From assembly GCF_029076845.1 (NCBI RefSeq), contig NZ_JARESE010000062.1, forward strand, positions 62,001-126,000: DNA of 64,000 nucleotides. Reading direction: 5' to 3'. Below, in pieces: positions 1 through 8,947 of the stretch. The position numbers were made by a program, and so were the translations under genes. A model generated the notes under the pieces. That model made no database searches. It saw nothing but the letters and a program-made list of their open reading frames with translations, and was not told where the DNA came from. The stretch is from Novosphingobium album (ex Liu et al. 2023). GTDB lineage: Bacteria; Pseudomonadota; Alphaproteobacteria; Sphingomonadales; Sphingomonadaceae. The number at the start of each line of letters is the position of its first letter. Position 1 is the stretch's first letter.

Positions 1-251
1 CCCGCCAGCCGGATCTGCGGCGAATGGATCTGATGCGCCGTCTTCGCATTGGCCAGCGCGCCGCGCACCGAAGCGACGAACGCCTCGCGCCCGGTGGCGA
101 CATTGCCGCCGCTGCCCGTGGTGTCGATCACGCAATCCTCGGTGAAAAGCTGCTTCCAGCCTTCCCAGTCCTTGGTGTCGAGCAGGCGGCAATAGTCCGC
201 CTTGAGATTGCAGATCGCCAGCCAGTCGGCGAAATCGGGAGTGGCGGTCAT
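1..251 (-). CDS. SnoaL-like (NTF2-fold) protein, 3' end cut by window edge
   Basis: The N-terminal 83 residues are visible; the C-terminus lies beyond the left edge. The sequence opens MTATPDFADWLAICNLKADY and continues with a segment containing DWEGWKQLFTEDCVID, the usual start of a SnoaL_4/NTF2-like cone fold (a helix, then the pocket strands). Family members are small isomerases, dehydratases or ring-hydroxylating accessory proteins, so the substrate cannot be named. I chose the ATG at 251 because GGAGG lies six bases upstream; an in-frame ATG at 257 has no usable spacing. It is the last visible gene of the minus-strand operon that starts at 4207, 27 bp after the acyl-CoA ligase, so a role in the same catabolic route is likely. 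Confidence 0.72.
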   Translation of the reverse strand, partial: MTATPDFADWLAICNLKADYCRLLDTKDWEGWKQLFTEDCVIDTTGSGGNVATGREAFVASVRGALANAKTAHQIHSPQIRLA

Positions 252-278
252 GGTCATCCTCCGCGCCCGCGCCGGACG

Positions 279-1985
279 CTAGCCGGCCAGCGCTTCAAGC
301 CGCGCGGCGGCCAGCTTGCGCAGTTCGGCGGTCTTGATCTTGGCGCTGCCGGTGGTCTCCAGCTCGCTCTCCTCGACGAAGAGCACGCGGCGCGGCACCT
401 TGTAGCTGGCCAGCTTCTCCCTGGCGAAGCCGCGAATGCTCTCGGCGTCGGGCCGGGTGCCTTCCAGCGGCACGATGCAGGTGACGACCAGTTCGCCCAG
501 CAGCTCGTCGGGCACGCCCACCGTCTGCGACACCTTGACCTCGGGATGCTCGCGGATCACCGCGTCGATCTCCAGCGGCGAGACGTTGGCGCCGCCGGTC
601 TTGATGATGTCGTTGAGCCGGCCTTCCCAGTGCAGCCGTCCCTGCTCGTCGATGAAGCCGCCGTCGGCGGTGCGCAGGAAGCCGTCCTCGTCGAGCGATT
701 CGTCCAGCGGGATGCCGATATAGCCCAGCATCAGCGTCGGGCCCTTGACCGCGATCTCGCCACGCTCGCCCAGCGGCAGCGTCGCGCCGGTCATCGGCTC
801 GACGATCTTGATGGTCGAGCCGGCGGTGGGGATGCCGTGGCTGTCGCCGGCCACTTCGGGCGGCGTTCCCACCGGGAAGACCGAGATCAGCGTGAACGTC
901 TCGGTATTGCCATAGGCCTGCGCCGGCTCGCGCCAGGTGCTGTGGATCGTGGGGTGCTGCGCGATCGGCATGAACATGTCGACATAGCGCATGGCGGACA
1001 GATCGGCGCTCGCGTAATTGGGCGCATCGGCCAGCTGCGGCCACTGGTGCGGCCAGGCGAGCGGCATCGTCGCCTTTTCCTTGTCCATCAGGTCCAGCGC
1101 CTCGGCCGGATCGAACCAGCGCTGGAGCAGCAGCGTGCCGCCGCTGGACAGCGTGCCGCCCAGCGCCATGGTGAAATTGCCCGACCAGAAGAAGCCGTTG
1201 GCCGACCAGGTGCGCGGCGGCGCGGCCGGATCGATGGCATACCACTTCGGCCAGCGCCACAGCTGCAGGCAGACGCCGCGATGCGCGCTGAGAATGCCCT
1301 TGGCCTTGCCGGTGGAGCCCGAGGAGAACAACAGGATGCCCGGATCGGCCGGCGCCACGCAATCGGCGGCGGCCAGCACCAGATCGGGCGAGACGGCCTT
1401 GCCGCGCGCGAGGAAATCCGCCCAGCCCTCGATCGTGCCCAGCGGCTCGGGGTCGATCGTCGCGATATGGCGCAGGAACGGGAACATGGTGGAAGCCAGC
1501 TCGCCCACCGGCGCGGTCGCCACCGTGGGTTCCAACTCGACGAGCATCCGGGCGAAGTCCTTCTTGAGGACATGACGCTCTATCAGCAGCACCGATACGC
1601 CCGAGGCCCGCAGCACCACTTCCATCTCGGCCGGGGTGTAGAACGTGCTGATCGGCGTCGCGACGCCGCCCGCCAGCGCCGCGCCGAACACGCTGGCGAG
1701 GAATTCGTGGCGGTTGGTCATGATGATGCCGACGCGCGTGCCCTTGCCCACGCCCAGTGCGACGAGCGAGCGGGCCACGTCCATCGCCCGCTCGTAAAGC
1801 TCGGCGTAAGTCCAGCGCACAGCCTTGCCGTCAAGGTGGATCACCGCCGCCTCGCGCGGGCCATAGCGCTCGGCGATCTCGCGCACATAGCCGCCCAGCG
1901 TCAGCGCGCCGACGCCTGCTTCCTCGGCGAGCGGGATGCCGTGCGCCACGGACATCCCGTCAACGATCCTGACCGAACCTGTCAT
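279..1985 (-). CDS. AMP-dependent acyl-CoA synthetase (ANL superfamily)
   Basis: A 568-residue adenylate-forming ligase that should activate a carboxylic acid to its CoA thioester in two steps (acyl-AMP, then thioester). The ATP-binding P-loop LLFSSGSTGKAKG lies near residue 220. The hinge and C-terminal subdomain signature GRLNDIIKTGGANVSPLEID follows, and the terminal catalytic lysine sits in TTGSAKIKTAELR near residue 547. Length is normal for the family. The ATG at 1985 is preferred (GAGG six bases upstream) over an in-frame GTG at 1988. It is clearly a paralogue of the ligase at 27658-29379, with shared blocks such as RHVLKKDF / QHVLKKDF. It sits between the double-hotdog hydratase gene and the SnoaL-like gene in one operon. 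The substrate is unknown; an aromatic, cyclic or terpenoid acid is a guess. Confidence 0.9.
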   Translation of the reverse strand: MTGSVRIVDGMSVAHGIPLAEEAGVGALTLGGYVREIAERYGPREAAVIHLDGKAVRWTYAELYERAMDVARSLVALGVGKGTRVGIIMTNRHEFLASVFGAALAGGVATPISTFYTPAEMEVVLRASGVSVLLIERHVLKKDFARMLVELEPTVATAPVGELASTMFPFLRHIATIDPEPLGTIEGWADFLARGKAVSPDLVLAAADCVAPADPGILLFSSGSTGKAKGILSAHRGVCLQLWRWPKWYAIDPAAPPRTWSANGFFWSGNFTMALGGTLSSGGTLLLQRWFDPAEALDLMDKEKATMPLAWPHQWPQLADAPNYASADLSAMRYVDMFMPIAQHPTIHSTWREPAQAYGNTETFTLISVFPVGTPPEVAGDSHGIPTAGSTIKIVEPMTGATLPLGERGEIAVKGPTLMLGYIGIPLDESLDEDGFLRTADGGFIDEQGRLHWEGRLNDIIKTGGANVSPLEIDAVIREHPEVKVSQTVGVPDELLGELVVTCIVPLEGTRPDAESIRGFAREKLASYKVPRRVLFVEESELETTGSAKIKTAELRKLAAARLEALAG

Positions 1986-2007
1986 CACCCACCTCGTCCT
2001 GTTGCGA

Positions 2008-3201
2008 TCAGAAAGGCAGCTCGACCTCGTTGAGCGAGCTGACCACGGTCTTGCCGTTCTGGTCGGTCATCTTCACCTTGATCTGCACGATCGGCACGCC
2101 CCATTCGGACTGCTCGATCTTGTCGACCACTTCGCCGTCGATATAAGTCACGTCGCCTTCGAAAGCCGGGCTGCGGAAGTCCGACTTGGCGTGGCGGACC
2201 AGGCCGTCATGCCCGGCCCAGAACGCCAGGTAATCGGTGTTCCACGCCGCCATCGTCGCGCCATAGCCGTAAGCCCGGCTCATGCCGACCTCGCCGGCAT
2301 AGCTGTCGTCGATGTGCCCGCGCGAGGGGCCGACATACAGCCCGTCGCGCGCGCGCGGATCGTACTTGGCCAGTTCCTCGTCGAAGCCGAAGCCTTCGAC
2401 CCAGCCCGGATCCTGGTTCACCCAGGGGTCCTTGACGCCTTCGGGCGCGACCCAGTCGAACGAGCCCCAGATGTTGAAGATGAAGGCGCGGTATTCGGTG
2501 GTGAAGCTGGCGATCGAATGCGGCCCGATCACCCGGCGCGGCAGCCTGTCGCCGATGGAGACCTCCTCCCAGTGCGGCGACTTGCCCTCGCGGTTCGACA
2601 TGAACCATTCGTGGCGAATCTTGTCGATCTCGGCCAGCTCGACCCTGGTCCAGCGCTTGGGCTCGCCGGCGGTCTCATCGTACATGCCGCGCTTTTCCGC
2701 CTCCTTGGCCAGATAGCGGATCGCGGTTGAGCGCGCCTTGGCGATCAGGTCGCCGCGCTGGTTGCGATGGATCGTATCCCCGCGCGAGAACATGGTGGGG
2801 CCGGCGAACTTGGTGTCGGTCACCTTGTAGTCGTGGAAGCGCCGCTCCTGGAAAAGCTGGTCGCCAGGGCGCACATGCGTGCCATACCACCACCATTCCT
2901 CGCCGCCGAAGATCAGGTGCGATCCGGGGATATGGCCGACGCAGGCCGGCTGGCAGCCGTGCCCGTAATCGAGCGAGACGCACATGGATTGCGGCGCGAT
3001 GACATCGCCGAACCGGGTGCGCGCGGCGAAATGGTGATCCCAGTGCAGCGGGTTCACATAGTCCATCGCCATGACCCAGCGGCGGATGTCCGTGCGGTTG
3101 CACGGTTCCGAAAGCTGGCCGCCGCCGACCAGCTGGCCGACGCGCGGTTCGACATCGCTGAGGTCCATCACCGGACCTTCGTTGCTTGTATAATCTGCCA
3201 T
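2008..3201 (-). CDS. FAS1-like / MaoC double-hotdog acyl-CoA dehydratase
   Basis: A 397-residue protein with two hotdog halves. The N-terminal half carries the hydratase-2 signature MDYVNPLHWDHHFAA (D47, N50, H53; the Asp/His pair is the known catalytic dyad of MaoC-type hydratases), followed by RFGDVIAP. The C-terminal half, from about residue 210, is a second hotdog without that motif, with an aromatic-rich stretch around IFNIWGSFDW. It probably hydrates an enoyl-CoA or dehydrates a hydroxyacyl-CoA; the bulky aromatic lining suggests a large substrate (inference). The start is supported by GGGAGAGG four bases before the ATG. It lies 22 bp after the AcuI-like reductase gene and 22 bp before the ligase gene, so these are cotranscribed. 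Confidence 0.85.
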   Translation of the reverse strand: MADYTSNEGPVMDLSDVEPRVGQLVGGGQLSEPCNRTDIRRWVMAMDYVNPLHWDHHFAARTRFGDVIAPQSMCVSLDYGHGCQPACVGHIPGSHLIFGGEEWWWYGTHVRPGDQLFQERRFHDYKVTDTKFAGPTMFSRGDTIHRNQRGDLIAKARSTAIRYLAKEAEKRGMYDETAGEPKRWTRVELAEIDKIRHEWFMSNREGKSPHWEEVSIGDRLPRRVIGPHSIASFTTEYRAFIFNIWGSFDWVAPEGVKDPWVNQDPGWVEGFGFDEELAKYDPRARDGLYVGPSRGHIDDSYAGEVGMSRAYGYGATMAAWNTDYLAFWAGHDGLVRHAKSDFRSPAFEGDVTYIDGEVVDKIEQSEWGVPIVQIKVKMTDQNGKTVVSSLNEVELPF

Positions 3202-3223
3202 AAATCCTCTCCCAAGGCGGCGT

Positions 3224-4207
3224 TCAGGCGTTGACGTTGACGATGTAGCGCCCCGTCACTTCGCCCGACATGAACTTCTTGGCCGCCTCGATCGCGTCGG
3301 CCAGGCCGATCTCGTGGCCGATGGCATCGAGCGCGGCCGGATCGAGATCGCGCGCCAGCCGGTCCCACGCCTTGAGGCGGCGGGCCTTGGGGGCCATGAC
3401 GCTCTCGATGCCGAGGAGCGCCACGCCGCGCAGGATGAACGGCATCACCGTGGCGGGCAGATCGGCGCCCTGGGCCAGACCGCAAGCCGCGACCGCGCCG
3501 CCGTACTTCGTCTGGGCGCAGGCATTGGCCAGCGTATAGCTGCCGGCCGCGTCGACCACGCCGGCCCAGCGCTCCTTCTGCAGCGGCTTGCCGCGCTCGG
3601 ACATTTCCGCGCGGTCGATCACCGTTTCGGCGCCCAGGCCCTTGAGATAGTCCGCTTCGCTCATCTTGCCGGTCAGCGCGGCGACCGAGAAGCCCAGCTT
3701 CTTGAGCAGCACGATCGCCACCGAGCCGACGCCGCCCGTGGCGCCCGTCACCAGCACTTCGCCCTTGTCCGGCGTCACGCCCCAATCGACCAGCGCATCG
3801 ACGCAAAGCGCGGCGGTGTAGCCGGCGGTGCCGATCGCCATCGCCTGCCGGGGAGTGAAGGCGGCGGGCAGCGGCACCAGCCAGTCACCCTTCAGCTTCG
3901 CCTTCTGCGAAAGCCCGCCCCAGTGCCCCTCGCCCACGCCCCAGCCATTGAGCACGACGGTGTCGCCAGCCTTCCAGTCGGCATGGCTGCTTTCGGCCAC
4001 GGTGCCGACAAGGTCGATACCGGGCACCATGGGAAACTTGCGCACGACCGGCGAGCTGCCGGTGATGGCCAGGCCATCCTTGAAATTCAGCGTCGAATAG
4101 GCGACGTTGATCGTCACGTCGCCTTCGGGCAGCGCGCTTTCATCGAGCTGCTGGAGCGTCACGGTCTGGCCGTCGTCGTTCTTGTCGATCACGATTGCGG
4201 AAAACAT
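3224..4207 (-). CDS. AcuI/YhdH-family NADPH-dependent acrylyl-CoA-type reductase (MDR)
   Basis: A 327-residue zinc-free medium-chain dehydrogenase/reductase of the YhdH/AcuI type. The start [12 protein letters not shown], the block [25 protein letters not shown] and the Rossmann motif [12 protein letters not shown] are all typical. Characterised relatives reduce acryloyl-CoA to propionyl-CoA with NADPH. The real substrate here is probably the enoyl-CoA of the same pathway. A strong ribosome binding site, AAGGAGAG, lies four bases before the ATG. It is the first gene of the operon 1-4207, and the promoter should lie in the 167 bp between it and the TetR gene. Confidence 0.88.
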   Translation of the reverse strand: MFSAIVIDKNDDGQTVTLQQLDESALPEGDVTINVAYSTLNFKDGLAITGSSPVVRKFPMVPGIDLVGTVAESSHADWKAGDTVVLNGWGVGEGHWGGLSQKAKLKGDWLVPLPAAFTPRQAMAIGTAGYTAALCVDALVDWGVTPDKGEVLVTGATGGVGSVAIVLLKKLGFSVAALTGKMSEADYLKGLGAETVIDRAEMSERGKPLQKERWAGVVDAAGSYTLANACAQTKYGGAVAACGLAQGADLPATVMPFILRGVALLGIESVMAPKARRLKAWDRLARDLDPAALDAIGHEIGLADAIEAAKKFMSGEVTGRYIVNVNA

Positions 4208-4290
4208 CGAACTCTCCTTCAGGTTCAGCCGGCAGGTTCATCTGGCCCGGTCATCCGCGCCACGGTCTTCGCCGCGCGGGCTAACAAATT

Positions 4291-4303
4291 CGTACGTGCG
4301 CAC
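4291..4303. promoter_or_regulatory. Overlapping small palindromes upstream of the AcuI-like operon
   Basis: The gap between the operon start (4207) and the end of the TetR gene (4375) contains CGTACG (4291-4296) directly fused to the 8-bp palindrome GTGCGCAC (4296-4303). TetR proteins bind short inverted repeats near their targets, so this is a candidate operator. The arms are short and chance occurrence is quite possible. Confidence 0.25.
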
Positions 4304-4374
4304 AAGGACAAATCGGTGGCCCGCGTCAATCACCCCGCCGCCGCCATCGCCCCTGCGGTGGATGCGGCCCCGGC

Positions 4375-5097
4375 TCAGCGATCGGCGGCCGGTCCCGCCC
4401 CTGGATTTTCGCCGCGCACGCGGCCGACAATCGCGGGAAAAGCCTCGGCCCGCATCGTGCCGAACAGCGACAGGCGCAGGATCTCGCGGCTGAACCGGCG
4501 GGCCAGTTCCTTGCGGCGCCGGGGGTCGGCGGCATGGGCCCGCGCCAGGATCGGCCAGAAGAACACGCCGGCCAGATTGACCACCGAAAGCACTTCCACG
4601 TCGATATCGGGCTCTGCCATGTCGGTCTTGGCGAAACGGCCGAACGAGCCGGCATACTCGCGCCAGAACGGGTCCTGCCGCGGATCGGGCGAGGCCAGCA
4701 CCTGTTGCAGCCAGACGCGGCACAAATCGGGGTTCTCCATGGCGAAATCGCACAAGCGCTCGGTCAGGCCGGAGACGTCCGCTTCCTCCACCCGCCGCTC
4801 GCCCAGCGTCGCGGGATCGCCGAACACGGCGCGGAACAGCTTGTCCGAAACCCACTGGACCGTCGCTTCGATCAGCCGCTCGCGGGTTTCGAAATGCTGG
4901 TAGGCAGTGCCGCGATTGACCGAGGCGAGATGCGCCACGGCCGACAGGCTGATGCCCTCCGGCCCGTCCTTGGCCAGCAGGTTGCTGGCCGCCTCCAGGA
5001 TCGTCTCGCGCGTCGCGACGGGATCGCGCACCCGGCGCCTTGCGCCTGCCTGATCCCCCCCGGCCTGGTCAACTCCGGCCGCGCCTGCCCTTGCCAT
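4375..5097 (-). CDS. TetR-family transcriptional regulator
   Basis: About 240 residues. The N-terminal helix-turn-helix reads TRETILEAASNLLAKDG, followed by ISLSAVAHLASVNRGTAYQHF, the textbook TetR recognition helix with the Y-x-HF ending. The C-terminal ligand-binding half is all-helical and contains VNLAGVFFWPILARAH. I prefer the ATG at 5097 because GGGGGA lies nine bases upstream; an ATG at 5118 has no Shine-Dalgarno. It is transcribed in the same direction as the operon at 1-4207, 167 bp upstream of it, so it plausibly controls that operon and senses an acyl-CoA (inference). Confidence 0.85.
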   Translation of the reverse strand: MARAGAAGVDQAGGDQAGARRRVRDPVATRETILEAASNLLAKDGPEGISLSAVAHLASVNRGTAYQHFETRERLIEATVQWVSDKLFRAVFGDPATLGERRVEEADVSGLTERLCDFAMENPDLCRVWLQQVLASPDPRQDPFWREYAGSFGRFAKTDMAEPDIDVEVLSVVNLAGVFFWPILARAHAADPRRRKELARRFSREILRLSLFGTMRAEAFPAIVGRVRGENPGAGPAADR

Positions 5098-5235
5098 CGC
5101 TGCTCGTCCCCCGTTCATGGCGAAAGCATAGCGAGCCGGTTACTAGGCGACAATGTTGACCAGAAAAGAAGCGGGGACAGGAACGCCGCTTTGCTTCCAT
5201 AGACGCCTGCAAAAATGGGCGGAAGAGGGCTTTTC

Positions 5236-5262
5236 GTGGCGGCACCGGGCCGATGCCGCCAC
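5236..5262. terminator. 9-bp perfect hairpin downstream of cysQ
   Basis: GTGGCGGCA (5236-5244) pairs perfectly with TGCCGCCAC (5254-5262) around a nine-base loop, about 30 bp past the cysQ stop. There is no U-run immediately after it on the minus strand; a run of five T lies some 20 bases further. It is therefore a weak or Rho-assisted terminator candidate between the cys operon and the TetR gene. Confidence 0.4.
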
Positions 5263-5292
5263 ATCCCTAAACGCGCGTTCCCGAACGCCCCT

Positions 5293-6030
5293 TCATTGCA
5301 AGGCGGCGACTTCGGCCAGCACCCGTTTGGCGTGTTCCTTCCGGCAGATCAGCAGATCCGGCATGTAGACGTCCTGCTGGTTGTAGACCAGCGGGCTGCC
5401 ATCGATGCGCGAGGCGTGCAAGCCCCAGCCCAGCGCGACGGCCACGGGCGCGCAGCTATCCCATTCATACTGGCCGCCCGAATGCAGGTAGATATCCGCC
5501 TCGCCGCGCAGGATGGCCATCGCCTTGGCCCCGGCCGAGCCCATCGGCACGAGTTCGGCGCCCAGCTTTTCGGCGATCTCGGTAGCTTCGCGGGCCGGGC
5601 GCGTGCGGCTTACGACCATGCGCAGCCGGTCCGGCGCGGGCGGCACTTCGCCCGGCTGGTCGGACCGCAGCACTTCGCCCAGCCCCGGCAGCGCGACCGC
5701 GCCAAGCGCCGGCACGCCGTCCACCGCCAGGCCGACATGCACGGCCCAGTCGGCGCGCTCCTCGCCATATTCGCGCGTGCCGTCGACCGGATCGACGATC
5801 CAGACGCGCTGCAGGGCGAGCCGTTCGGGATTGTCCTTCTCCTCTTCGGACAGCAGGCCGTCCTCGGCCCGCTGCTCGCGCAGGGCGTGGCAGAGGAACT
5901 GGTTCGCGGTCTGGTCGCCCGCCTTGCCCAGCGCCTTGCCGCCGAACATGCCCGAGGCGCGGACCATAAGCAGAATCCTGCCGGCCTGGTCTGCGAGATG
6001 CGCCGCGAGATCGCCGTCGTTCAACGCCAT
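5293..6030 (-). CDS. cysQ: 3'(2'),5'-bisphosphate nucleotidase CysQ
   Basis: 245 residues of the inositol-monophosphatase superfamily. The metal-binding motif WIVDPVDGTREY (D80, D83, G84, T85) and the C-terminal YEWDSCAPVAVAL (W190, D191) are both intact, as is the SEEEKDN acidic site near residue 61. The enzyme hydrolyses 3'-phosphoadenosine 5'-phosphate (PAP) to AMP, removing the inhibitory by-product of PAPS use. Its ATG overlaps the cysNC stop as TGATG, so translation is coupled. It is the last gene of cysD-cysNC-cysQ; a sulfotransferase that would release PAP is encoded about 5.5 kb away at 14412. Confidence 0.93.
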   Translation of the reverse strand: MALNDGDLAAHLADQAGRILLMVRASGMFGGKALGKAGDQTANQFLCHALREQRAEDGLLSEEEKDNPERLALQRVWIVDPVDGTREYGEERADWAVHVGLAVDGVPALGAVALPGLGEVLRSDQPGEVPPAPDRLRMVVSRTRPAREATEIAEKLGAELVPMGSAGAKAMAILRGEADIYLHSGGQYEWDSCAPVAVALGWGLHASRIDGSPLVYNQQDVYMPDLLICRKEHAKRVLAEVAALQ

Positions 6031-7970
6031 CAGATGTCTCCCAGCAAGGTATCGACGATCAGCGTCGCGGCCTCTTCGGGAGACATCGTCGTGGTGTCGA
6101 TGCGCACTTCGGGGTTGCGCGGCGCTTCATAGGGGCTGTCGATGCCGGTGAAGTTCTTGAGCTGGCCCGAACGCGCCTTCTTGTAGAGGCCCTTGACGTC
6201 GCGCGCCTCGGCCACTTTCAACGGCGTGTCGATGAACACCTCGAAGAACTCGCCTTCGGGCAGCATCGCGCGCACCATCTCGCGATCCGCCTGGAACGGC
6301 GAGATGAACGCGGTGATGACGATCAGCCCCGCGTCGGTCATCAGCTTGGCGACTTCGCCGACGCGGCGGATGTTCTCGATGCGGTCGGCCTCGGTAAAGC
6401 CCAGGTCCTTGTTGAGCCCGTGGCGCACGTTGTCGCCATCGAGCAGGAAGGTGTGCCGGTTCATCCGGTGCAGCTTCTTTTCGACAAGGTTGGCGATGGT
6501 CGACTTGCCCGAGCCGGAAAGGCCGGTGAACCACAGCACCGCCGGCTTCTGGTTCTTCAGGTTGGCGTGCTGCTTGCGGTCGATGTCGAGCGCCTGCCAG
6601 TGCACGTTCTGCGAACGGCGCAGCGAGAAGTTGATCATGCCGGCCGCGACCGTGGCATTGGTCATCTTGTCGATCAGGATGAACCCGCCCAGCGTGCGAT
6701 TGTCCGCATAGCTTTCGAACACCACCTGCTTGTCGGTGACCAGCTCGGCCACGCCGATGGCATTGAGTTCGAGCGTCTTGGCAGCAAGATGCTCCATCGT
6801 GTTGACATTGACGGTATATTTCGGCTCGTGAACCGTCGCCGAGACCATCTGCGTGCCCAGCTTGAACCAATAGGCGCGGCCCGGCGTCATCGCCTCGTCG
6901 GCCATCCACACGAACGTCGCCTCGAACTGGTCGGCCGATTGCGGCGGGTTGTCGGCGGTGGAGATGACCGAGCCGCGCGAGCAATCGATCTCGTCCTCGA
7001 AGCAGACCGTGACCGACTGGCCGGCGACCGCCTCGTCCAGATCGCCGTCGAGCGTGACGATGCGCGAGACCTTGCTGGTCTTGCCCGAAGGCAGCACGCG
7101 GATGGCATCGCCCGGCTTGACCGATCCGGTCGCGATCAGGCCCGAGAAGCCCCGGAAATCGAGGTTCGGGCGATTGACCCACTGCACCGGCAGGCGGAAC
7201 GGCTTGTCCGCGTCGACCGATGAGAGCACTTCCACCGTTTCGAGGTGATCGACCAGCGTGATCCCGGCATAGCGGGGCGCCTGGTACCACGGCGTGTTCG
7301 GCGAGAGCGTGGTGATATTGTCGCCCTTGAAGCCCGAGATCGGCATGGCCGTGAAGCTCTCGATGCCGATCGAGGCGGCGAACTCGGTATAGTCCGCGAC
7401 GATCTTGTCGAAGACCTCCTGGCTGTAATCGACCAGGTCCATCTTGTTGACCGCCAGCACGATGTTGCGGATGCCGATCAGGTGGCACAGGTAGCTGTGG
7501 CGCCGGGTCTGCACCAGCACGCCCTTGCGCGCGTCGATCAGGATTACCGCGAGGTCGGCGGTGGAGGCGCCCGTCACCATGTTGCGGGTATACTGCTCGT
7601 GGCCGGGGCAATCGGCGACGATGAACTTGCGCTTCTCGGTGTTGAAGAAGCGATAGGCAACATCGATGGTAATGCCCTGCTCGCGCTCGGCGGCAAGCCC
7701 ATCGACCAGCAGCGCGAAGTCGATCTCCTGCCCCTGCGTGCCGACCTTCTTGGAGTCGGATTCGAGCGCGGCAAGCTGGTCCTCGAAGATCATCTTCGAA
7801 TCGTAGAGCAGGCGGCCGATCAGCGTCGATTTGCCGTCATCGACACTGCCGCAGGTGATGAAGCGCAGCATCGTCTTGTGCTCGTGCTGGTCCAGATAGG
7901 CGTCGATGTCCTTGGAGATCAGCTCGTCGACGACGTAGACCGGCTCGGTCGTGGTGGTGGTCTCGGTCAT
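6030..7970 (-). CDS. cysNC: Bifunctional sulfate adenylyltransferase large subunit / APS kinase
   Basis: 646 residues. The N-terminal part is the CysN GTPase: G1 loop GSVDDGKST (41-49), DCPGHEQY (120-127) and NKMD (175-178). It couples GTP hydrolysis to APS formation by CysD. The C-terminal ~190 residues are the APS kinase CysC, with P-loop GLSGSGKST near 478-486, [17 protein letters not shown] and FISPF. The product is PAPS, for sulfate reduction or sulfation. The start [10 protein letters not shown] at 7970 overlaps the cysD stop by one base (TGATG); a longer open frame upstream is only the end of cysD read in another frame. The fusion is common in Proteobacteria. Confidence 0.95.
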   Translation of the reverse strand: MTETTTTTEPVYVVDELISKDIDAYLDQHEHKTMLRFITCGSVDDGKSTLIGRLLYDSKMIFEDQLAALESDSKKVGTQGQEIDFALLVDGLAAEREQGITIDVAYRFFNTEKRKFIVADCPGHEQYTRNMVTGASTADLAVILIDARKGVLVQTRRHSYLCHLIGIRNIVLAVNKMDLVDYSQEVFDKIVADYTEFAASIGIESFTAMPISGFKGDNITTLSPNTPWYQAPRYAGITLVDHLETVEVLSSVDADKPFRLPVQWVNRPNLDFRGFSGLIATGSVKPGDAIRVLPSGKTSKVSRIVTLDGDLDEAVAGQSVTVCFEDEIDCSRGSVISTADNPPQSADQFEATFVWMADEAMTPGRAYWFKLGTQMVSATVHEPKYTVNVNTMEHLAAKTLELNAIGVAELVTDKQVVFESYADNRTLGGFILIDKMTNATVAAGMINFSLRRSQNVHWQALDIDRKQHANLKNQKPAVLWFTGLSGSGKSTIANLVEKKLHRMNRHTFLLDGDNVRHGLNKDLGFTEADRIENIRRVGEVAKLMTDAGLIVITAFISPFQADREMVRAMLPEGEFFEVFIDTPLKVAEARDVKGLYKKARSGQLKNFTGIDSPYEAPRNPEVRIDTTTMSPEEAATLIVDTLLGDI

Positions 7971-8872
7971 CAGAAGTACCCCTGCTGCTTCTTGACTTCC
8001 ATGCCGGCGCCGCCGGCATCCTTGTCGATGGCGCGGCCCTGTCGCTCGCTGGTGGTGGTGAGCAGGGTTTCCTGGATCACTTCGGGCAGGGTCTTGGCCT
8101 CGCTCTCCACCGCGCCCGTCAGCGGGTAGCAACCCAGCGTGCGGAAGCGGACCGAGCGCATCAACGGCACCTCGCCGGGTTCGAGCGGGAAGCGATCGTC
8201 ATCGACCATCAGCAGCATCCCGTCGCGCTCCACCGTCGGGCGTTCCTCGGCGAAGTAGAGCGGCACGATGGGGATGTCGTTGAGGTGGATGTACTGCCAC
8301 ACGTCCAGCTCGGTCCAGTTCGAGATCGGAAAGACGCGGATCGATTCGCCCTTGTTCTTGCGGGCGTTGTAGAGGTTCCACAGCTCGGGCCGCTGGTTCT
8401 TGGGGTCCCAGCCATGCGAGGACGTGCGGAACGAGAAGATGCGCTCCTTGGCGCGGCTCTTCTCCTCGTCGCGCCGCGCGCCGCCGAAGGCCGCGTCGAA
8501 CCCGTACTTGTCGAGCGCCTGCTTGAGCCCTTCGGTCTTCCACATGTCGGTGTGCAAGGGGCCATGGTCGAAGGGATTGATCCCTTTCTCCATGGCTTCG
8601 GGGTTGTGATAGACGAGCAGGTCCATGCCCGATTCCTCGGCCATCCGGTCGCGCAGTTCGTACATCGCGCGGAACTTCCACGTCGTGTCGACGTGGAGCA
8701 GCGGGAACGGCGGCGGCGAGGGATAGAACGCCTTGCGCGCAAGGTGCAGCATCACCGCGCTGTCCTTGCCCACCGAATAGAGCATCACCGGCTTTTCCGC
8801 CTCGGCGACGACTTCGCGGATGATGTGGATCGATTCGGCCTCAAGCCGCTCCAGATGCGTCAGGGTCGTCAT
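7970..8872 (-). CDS. cysD: Sulfate adenylyltransferase small subunit CysD
   Basis: 300 residues, the normal length. The ATP-pyrophosphatase loop SVGKDS is at 33-38 and the family block [18 protein letters not shown] follows. With CysN it makes APS from ATP and sulfate. The start at 8872 is preceded by GAGAGG. It is the first gene of the cysD-cysNC-cysQ operon and is transcribed away from a LuxR-type regulator; the 75-bp gap between them carries two inverted repeats. No cysB-like or cysH/cysI gene is in the window. Confidence 0.95.
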   Translation of the reverse strand: MTTLTHLERLEAESIHIIREVVAEAEKPVMLYSVGKDSAVMLHLARKAFYPSPPPFPLLHVDTTWKFRAMYELRDRMAEESGMDLLVYHNPEAMEKGINPFDHGPLHTDMWKTEGLKQALDKYGFDAAFGGARRDEEKSRAKERIFSFRTSSHGWDPKNQRPELWNLYNARKNKGESIRVFPISNWTELDVWQYIHLNDIPIVPLYFAEERPTVERDGMLLMVDDDRFPLEPGEVPLMRSVRFRTLGCYPLTGAVESEAKTLPEVIQETLLTTTSERQGRAIDKDAGGAGMEVKKQQGYF

Positions 8873-8897
8873 GACCTCTCCATTTTTCGTGTCCTTG

Positions 8898-8913
8898 CCC
8901 TGTCCATACAGGG
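8898..8913. promoter_or_regulatory. Inverted repeat in the cysD / luxR-type divergent promoter
   Basis: CCCTGT (8898-8903) and ACAGGG (8908-8913) are perfect inverted arms around CCAT, 26 bp upstream of cysD. With the second palindrome at 8930 it makes two candidate operators in a 75-bp divergent region. Confidence 0.4.
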
Positions 8914-8929
8914 GTGACATCGGCGCAAA

Positions 8930-8945
8930 CCTCCCATATGGGAGG
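8930..8945. promoter_or_regulatory. 16-bp perfect palindrome overlapping the regulator's ribosome binding site
   Basis: CCTCCCATATGGGAGG is a gap-free perfect palindrome. Its right arm (GGGAGG) is also the Shine-Dalgarno of the LuxR-type gene starting at 8948, so a protein bound here, or a hairpin in the mRNA, would directly affect expression of that gene. It lies in the shared promoter region with cysD. Confidence 0.55.
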
Positions 8946-8947
8946 GT

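Noticed and set aside
24..2033. 669-codon plus-strand frame opposite the first acyl-CoA ligase
   Set aside because: Shadow of the minus-strand gene: Arg/Ala/Gly/His-rich, no family motif and no start signal.
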